DNA of 7,763 nucleotides from an uncultured Oscillospiraceae bacterium (GTDB taxonomy: Bacteria; Bacillota; Clostridia; Oscillospirales; Oscillospiraceae), in the NCBI GenBank assembly GCA_934515035.1, contig CAKSXP010000083.1, positions 1 to 7,763 on the forward strand. The letters are read 5' to 3'. The first letter of the stretch is position 1, and the number at the start of each line of letters is the position of its first letter. The position numbers were made by a program, and so were the translations under genes. This document shows positions 6,158 to 7,763 of this stretch, piece after piece. The notes below the pieces were generated by a model that saw only the letters and a program-made list of their open reading frames with translations, was not told where the DNA came from and ran no database searches.

Positions 6158-6206
6158 GGTCCTCCTTTAAAGAGCAACCACGGAAGGGAACGTGTCCCCA
6201 AAGTGG
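6158..6206 (-). promoter_or_regulatory. Expression platform of the THF riboswitch: alternative hairpins over the folT ribosome binding site
   Basis: Two hairpins can be drawn on the minus-strand RNA. One (6158-6179) pairs GGUU and CUCU with GGAG and GACC, with one bulged G and a small loop. It buries most of the AAAGGAGG Shine-Dalgarno sequence. The other (6178-6206) pairs CCAC with GUGG and encloses GGGGA/UUCCC. It shares its final GG with the first hairpin and its first C with the 3' strand of aptamer P1. The two hairpins are therefore mutually exclusive. There is no U-tract, so control of translation rather than termination is indicated. The pairing is my hand-drawn inference. Confidence 0.6.
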
Positions 6207-6303
6207 CAGCGGATGCGGTCACGGCATCGCAGCCTGTAAACAGGCTTTCGTCCGGAGGCAACTTCCCATCCCCCGGCACTTGACGCGCCGTGTCCTACTC
6301 TGC
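6206..6303 (-). ncRNA. Tetrahydrofolate (THF, folE-motif) riboswitch aptamer
   Basis: The minus strand matches the known THF aptamer block by block: GCAGAGUAGG at the 5' end, GCGUCAAGUG, AUGGGAAGUUGCC in L3, ACGAAAGC, then GCAUCCGCUGC at the 3' end. Stems are P1 GCAG/CUGC (6300-6303 with 6206-6209), P2 CACGGC/GCCGUG (6287-6292 with 6220-6225), P3 CCGGGGG/CCUCCGG (6270-6276 with 6252-6258, one G-U) and P4 AGCCUG-UUUA-CAGGCU (6231-6246). GGGA in L3 is complementary to UCC in J2/1, as in the known pseudoknot. It lies between the folC stop and folT. The class senses reduced folates and usually represses folate uptake or synthesis genes. Confidence 0.95.
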
Positions 6304-6330
6304 GGATAGAGTGCAGGTGGTTTTATGGAG

Positions 6331-7599
6331 TTAAGTCAGGCCAAAGCAGGCCCGAACCGCCCCGGCCATATAGAGAGAGCCGGCGGCGCACACGACGGTG
6401 TTTTCGTCCGCGAGGGAAACGGCCTTTGCAACGCCCTGTTCGATAGTGGCGCAGCTCTGCGCGCGCTTGCCCTTGGATATCAGGAACTCCGCCAGCTCTT
6501 CGGCGCCGAGGGCGCGCGGGTTGTCCGGCGCTACGGTAACGAATTCGTCGGCGATCGGGATGAGCGTTGAGAACATCCTGTCGTAGTCCTTGTCGGCCAG
6601 GACCCCGACGAGCAGAACGCGGCGCATGTCCGGAAAGTATTCCAGAAGGTTGTCGCGCACGGTTTCAATGCACTGCGGATTGTGCCCTCCGTCCACGACA
6701 AACCACGGACTGCGGGAAACAATCTCGAACCGGGCGGGCCAGACGACCGAAGCCAGACCCTCCGCAACGGCCTGCGGACTTATTTCCGCCCCCCTGTCCC
6801 GGAGTGCTTCGACACACTCGAGGACGACGGCGGCATTGCGAAGCTGGTGACGGCCGAGCAGCGGAAGCTCCAGCCTGCCGGAGTTTTTGTAGGAGAAGGT
6901 CTGACCTTCCCGCGAGAATCCGATCTCGTTGATGCCGCAGAACTGCGCGGCACGGAACTCCGCTCCGCGCTCGACGCAGGCGTTCATGAAAACGTCCATC
7001 ACGCTTTTTTCCTGCTCATATGCAACGACTGTGCAGCCGGGTTTGATTATGCCCGCCTTTTCGACCGCTATTTCCTCGATAGTATTGCCGAGCTCGTTCG
7101 TGTGGTCGAGCCCGATGCGCGTCATAACGGCGACCTCCGGCGGGTCGATTATGTTGGTGGAGTCCAGCCGGCCGCCCATGCCGACCTCGAGCACGACATA
7201 GTCGCAGCGGTGTGAAGCGAAAAATTCCATGCCGATGGCGGTCACGATCTCAAACTCCGTCGGTTTGTCCGCCATGCTCTCGGCCAGCGGTCTTATTTTT
7301 TCAGCCAGACGGCACAGCTCGTCATCCGGGATCGGAACGCCGTCTATCACCATGCGCTCGTTGAAGCGGAACAGGTAAGGCGAGGTGTAAAGTCCCGTGC
7401 GATATCCCGCTCTGGTGAGGATGGAAGCCAGCATCGCGGAGGTGCTGCCCTTGCCGTTGGTCCCGGCAATGTGTATGAATTTGCAGCGTTTCTGAGGCGA
7501 GCCGAGCCTTTCCATAAGCTCTTCCGTCCGGGACAGCCCCGGCTTTGAGCCCCGCCATTTAACGCTGTGGATAAAGTCAAGAGTTTCGTCAAGTGTCAT
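6331..7599 (-). CDS. folC: Folylpolyglutamate synthase / dihydrofolate synthase
   Basis: This 422-residue Mur-ligase-type enzyme has full family length. It adds glutamate to folates with ATP, and in many bacteria also makes dihydrofolate from dihydropteroate; polyglutamylation traps folate in the cytoplasm. Motifs are P-loop HIAGTNGKGSTSA (43-55), YTSPYLFRFNERM (71-83), LEVGMGGRLDSTN (137-149), RIGLDHTNELG (161-171), VEKAGIIKP (179-187, the Lys usually carbamylated), LGRHQLRNA (248-256), WPARFEIV (287-294) and VVDGGHNP (301-308). Nothing important is missing. The Shine-Dalgarno sequence before the ATG is poor (GGACGTGA), so initiation may be weak or helped by upstream translation. 27 nt separate its stop from the THF aptamer. 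Whether it makes both products cannot be told from sequence. Confidence 0.96.
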   Translation of the reverse strand: MTLDETLDFIHSVKWRGSKPGLSRTEELMERLGSPQKRCKFIHIAGTNGKGSTSAMLASILTRAGYRTGLYTSPYLFRFNERMVIDGVPIPDDELCRLAEKIRPLAESMADKPTEFEIVTAIGMEFFASHRCDYVVLEVGMGGRLDSTNIIDPPEVAVMTRIGLDHTNELGNTIEEIAVEKAGIIKPGCTVVAYEQEKSVMDVFMNACVERGAEFRAAQFCGINEIGFSREGQTFSYKNSGRLELPLLGRHQLRNAAVVLECVEALRDRGAEISPQAVAEGLASVVWPARFEIVSRSPWFVVDGGHNPQCIETVRDNLLEYFPDMRRVLLVGVLADKDYDRMFSTLIPIADEFVTVAPDNPRALGAEELAEFLISKGKRAQSCATIEQGVAKAVSLADENTVVCAAGSLYMAGAVRACFGLT

Positions 7600-7654
7600 T
7601 TTCTGTCACGTCCATATGTGTGCTGTCGGCCGGCAGGGATGCTGACGCTGCATG

Positions 7655-7683
7655 GGCGCGGTTCTGACCGTCAAAACCGTGCC
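7655..7683 (-). repeat. 29-bp near-perfect palindrome in the folC leader
   Basis: Minus-strand arms GGCACGGTTTTGAC and GTCAGAACCGCGCC surround a single central base (7669). Of 14 arm pairs, 12 are Watson-Crick, one is a T-G wobble and one is an A-C mismatch. It lies between the predicted promoter and the folC start. It could be a protein operator or a strong mRNA hairpin. I recognise no known regulator or RNA class in it. Confidence 0.5.
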
Positions 7684-7714
7684 TGCCCCTGTCAACCGAT
7701 GGCGTAGTCACAAT

Positions 7715-7743
7715 AGTATAACACTCGCCGCCCCTGCACGCAA
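7715..7743 (-). promoter_or_regulatory. Probable sigma-70-type promoter for folC (and folT-ruvX-deoD)
   Basis: On the minus strand TTGCGT (7738-7743) and TATACT (7715-7720) are exactly 17 bp apart. The -10 differs from consensus at one position and the -35 at two. The predicted start near 7708 gives a leader of about 109 nt before the folC ATG. A frame open across this region to the window edge is a competing reading, which lowers confidence. Confidence 0.5.
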
Positions 7744-7763
7744 GACAGGCGCAGATAAAAACT

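Noticed and set aside
7691..7698. TTGACA on the minus strand (about 7691-7696) as a second -35 box
   Set aside because: It is a perfect -35 hexamer, but 16-18 bp downstream there is only GC-rich palindrome sequence and no -10-like hexamer.

Overview
The window looks like chromosomal DNA of a moderately GC-rich Firmicute, most likely a gut-type Clostridium relative of the Oscillospiraceae/Ruminococcaceae kind. The reasons are the rpmG-secE-nusG-rplK gene order, strong AGGAGG ribosome binding sites, a tetrahydrofolate (THF) riboswitch (a class found mainly in Firmicutes), an ECF-type folate transporter subunit and an S-layer-homology (SLH) surface protein. Every gene I can support is on the minus strand, so transcription runs from high to low coordinates.

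Region 1 (7763 to 4413) is a compact, probably co-transcribed group: folC, folT, ruvX and deoD. A sigma-70-like promoter (7715-7743) and a leader with a long near-palindrome precede folC. Between folC and folT lies a well-conserved THF riboswitch aptamer (6206-6303). It is followed by a hairpin that covers the folT Shine-Dalgarno sequence (6158-6179), so folT is probably controlled at translation. FolT captures folate for an ECF transporter and FolC polyglutamylates it so that it is retained; the riboswitch should shut folT off when reduced folate is plentiful. RuvX (16S rRNA processing / resolvase-like nuclease) and DeoD (purine nucleoside phosphorylase) follow with short gaps.

Region 2 (4360 to 1232) is one 1042-residue secreted protein. 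It has a signal peptide, an N-terminal SLH region that should bind cell-wall polymer, a long beta-rich middle with no family I recognise, an Ig/carboxypeptidase-regulatory-like domain and a C-terminal tract of about eight YD (RHS-type) repeats with no toxin or RHS core behind it.

Region 3 (1231 to 1) is the translation/secretion cluster: a near-consensus promoter (1159-1187), a structured leader, then rpmG (L33), secE, nusG and the first 13 codons of rplK (L11), which starts with TTG and runs off the window edge. No tRNA, IS element, CRISPR array or defence gene was seen. No stretch over 300 bases lacks a gene. The least ordinary items are the SLH-YD surface protein, the riboswitch expression platform and the structured leader upstream of folC.
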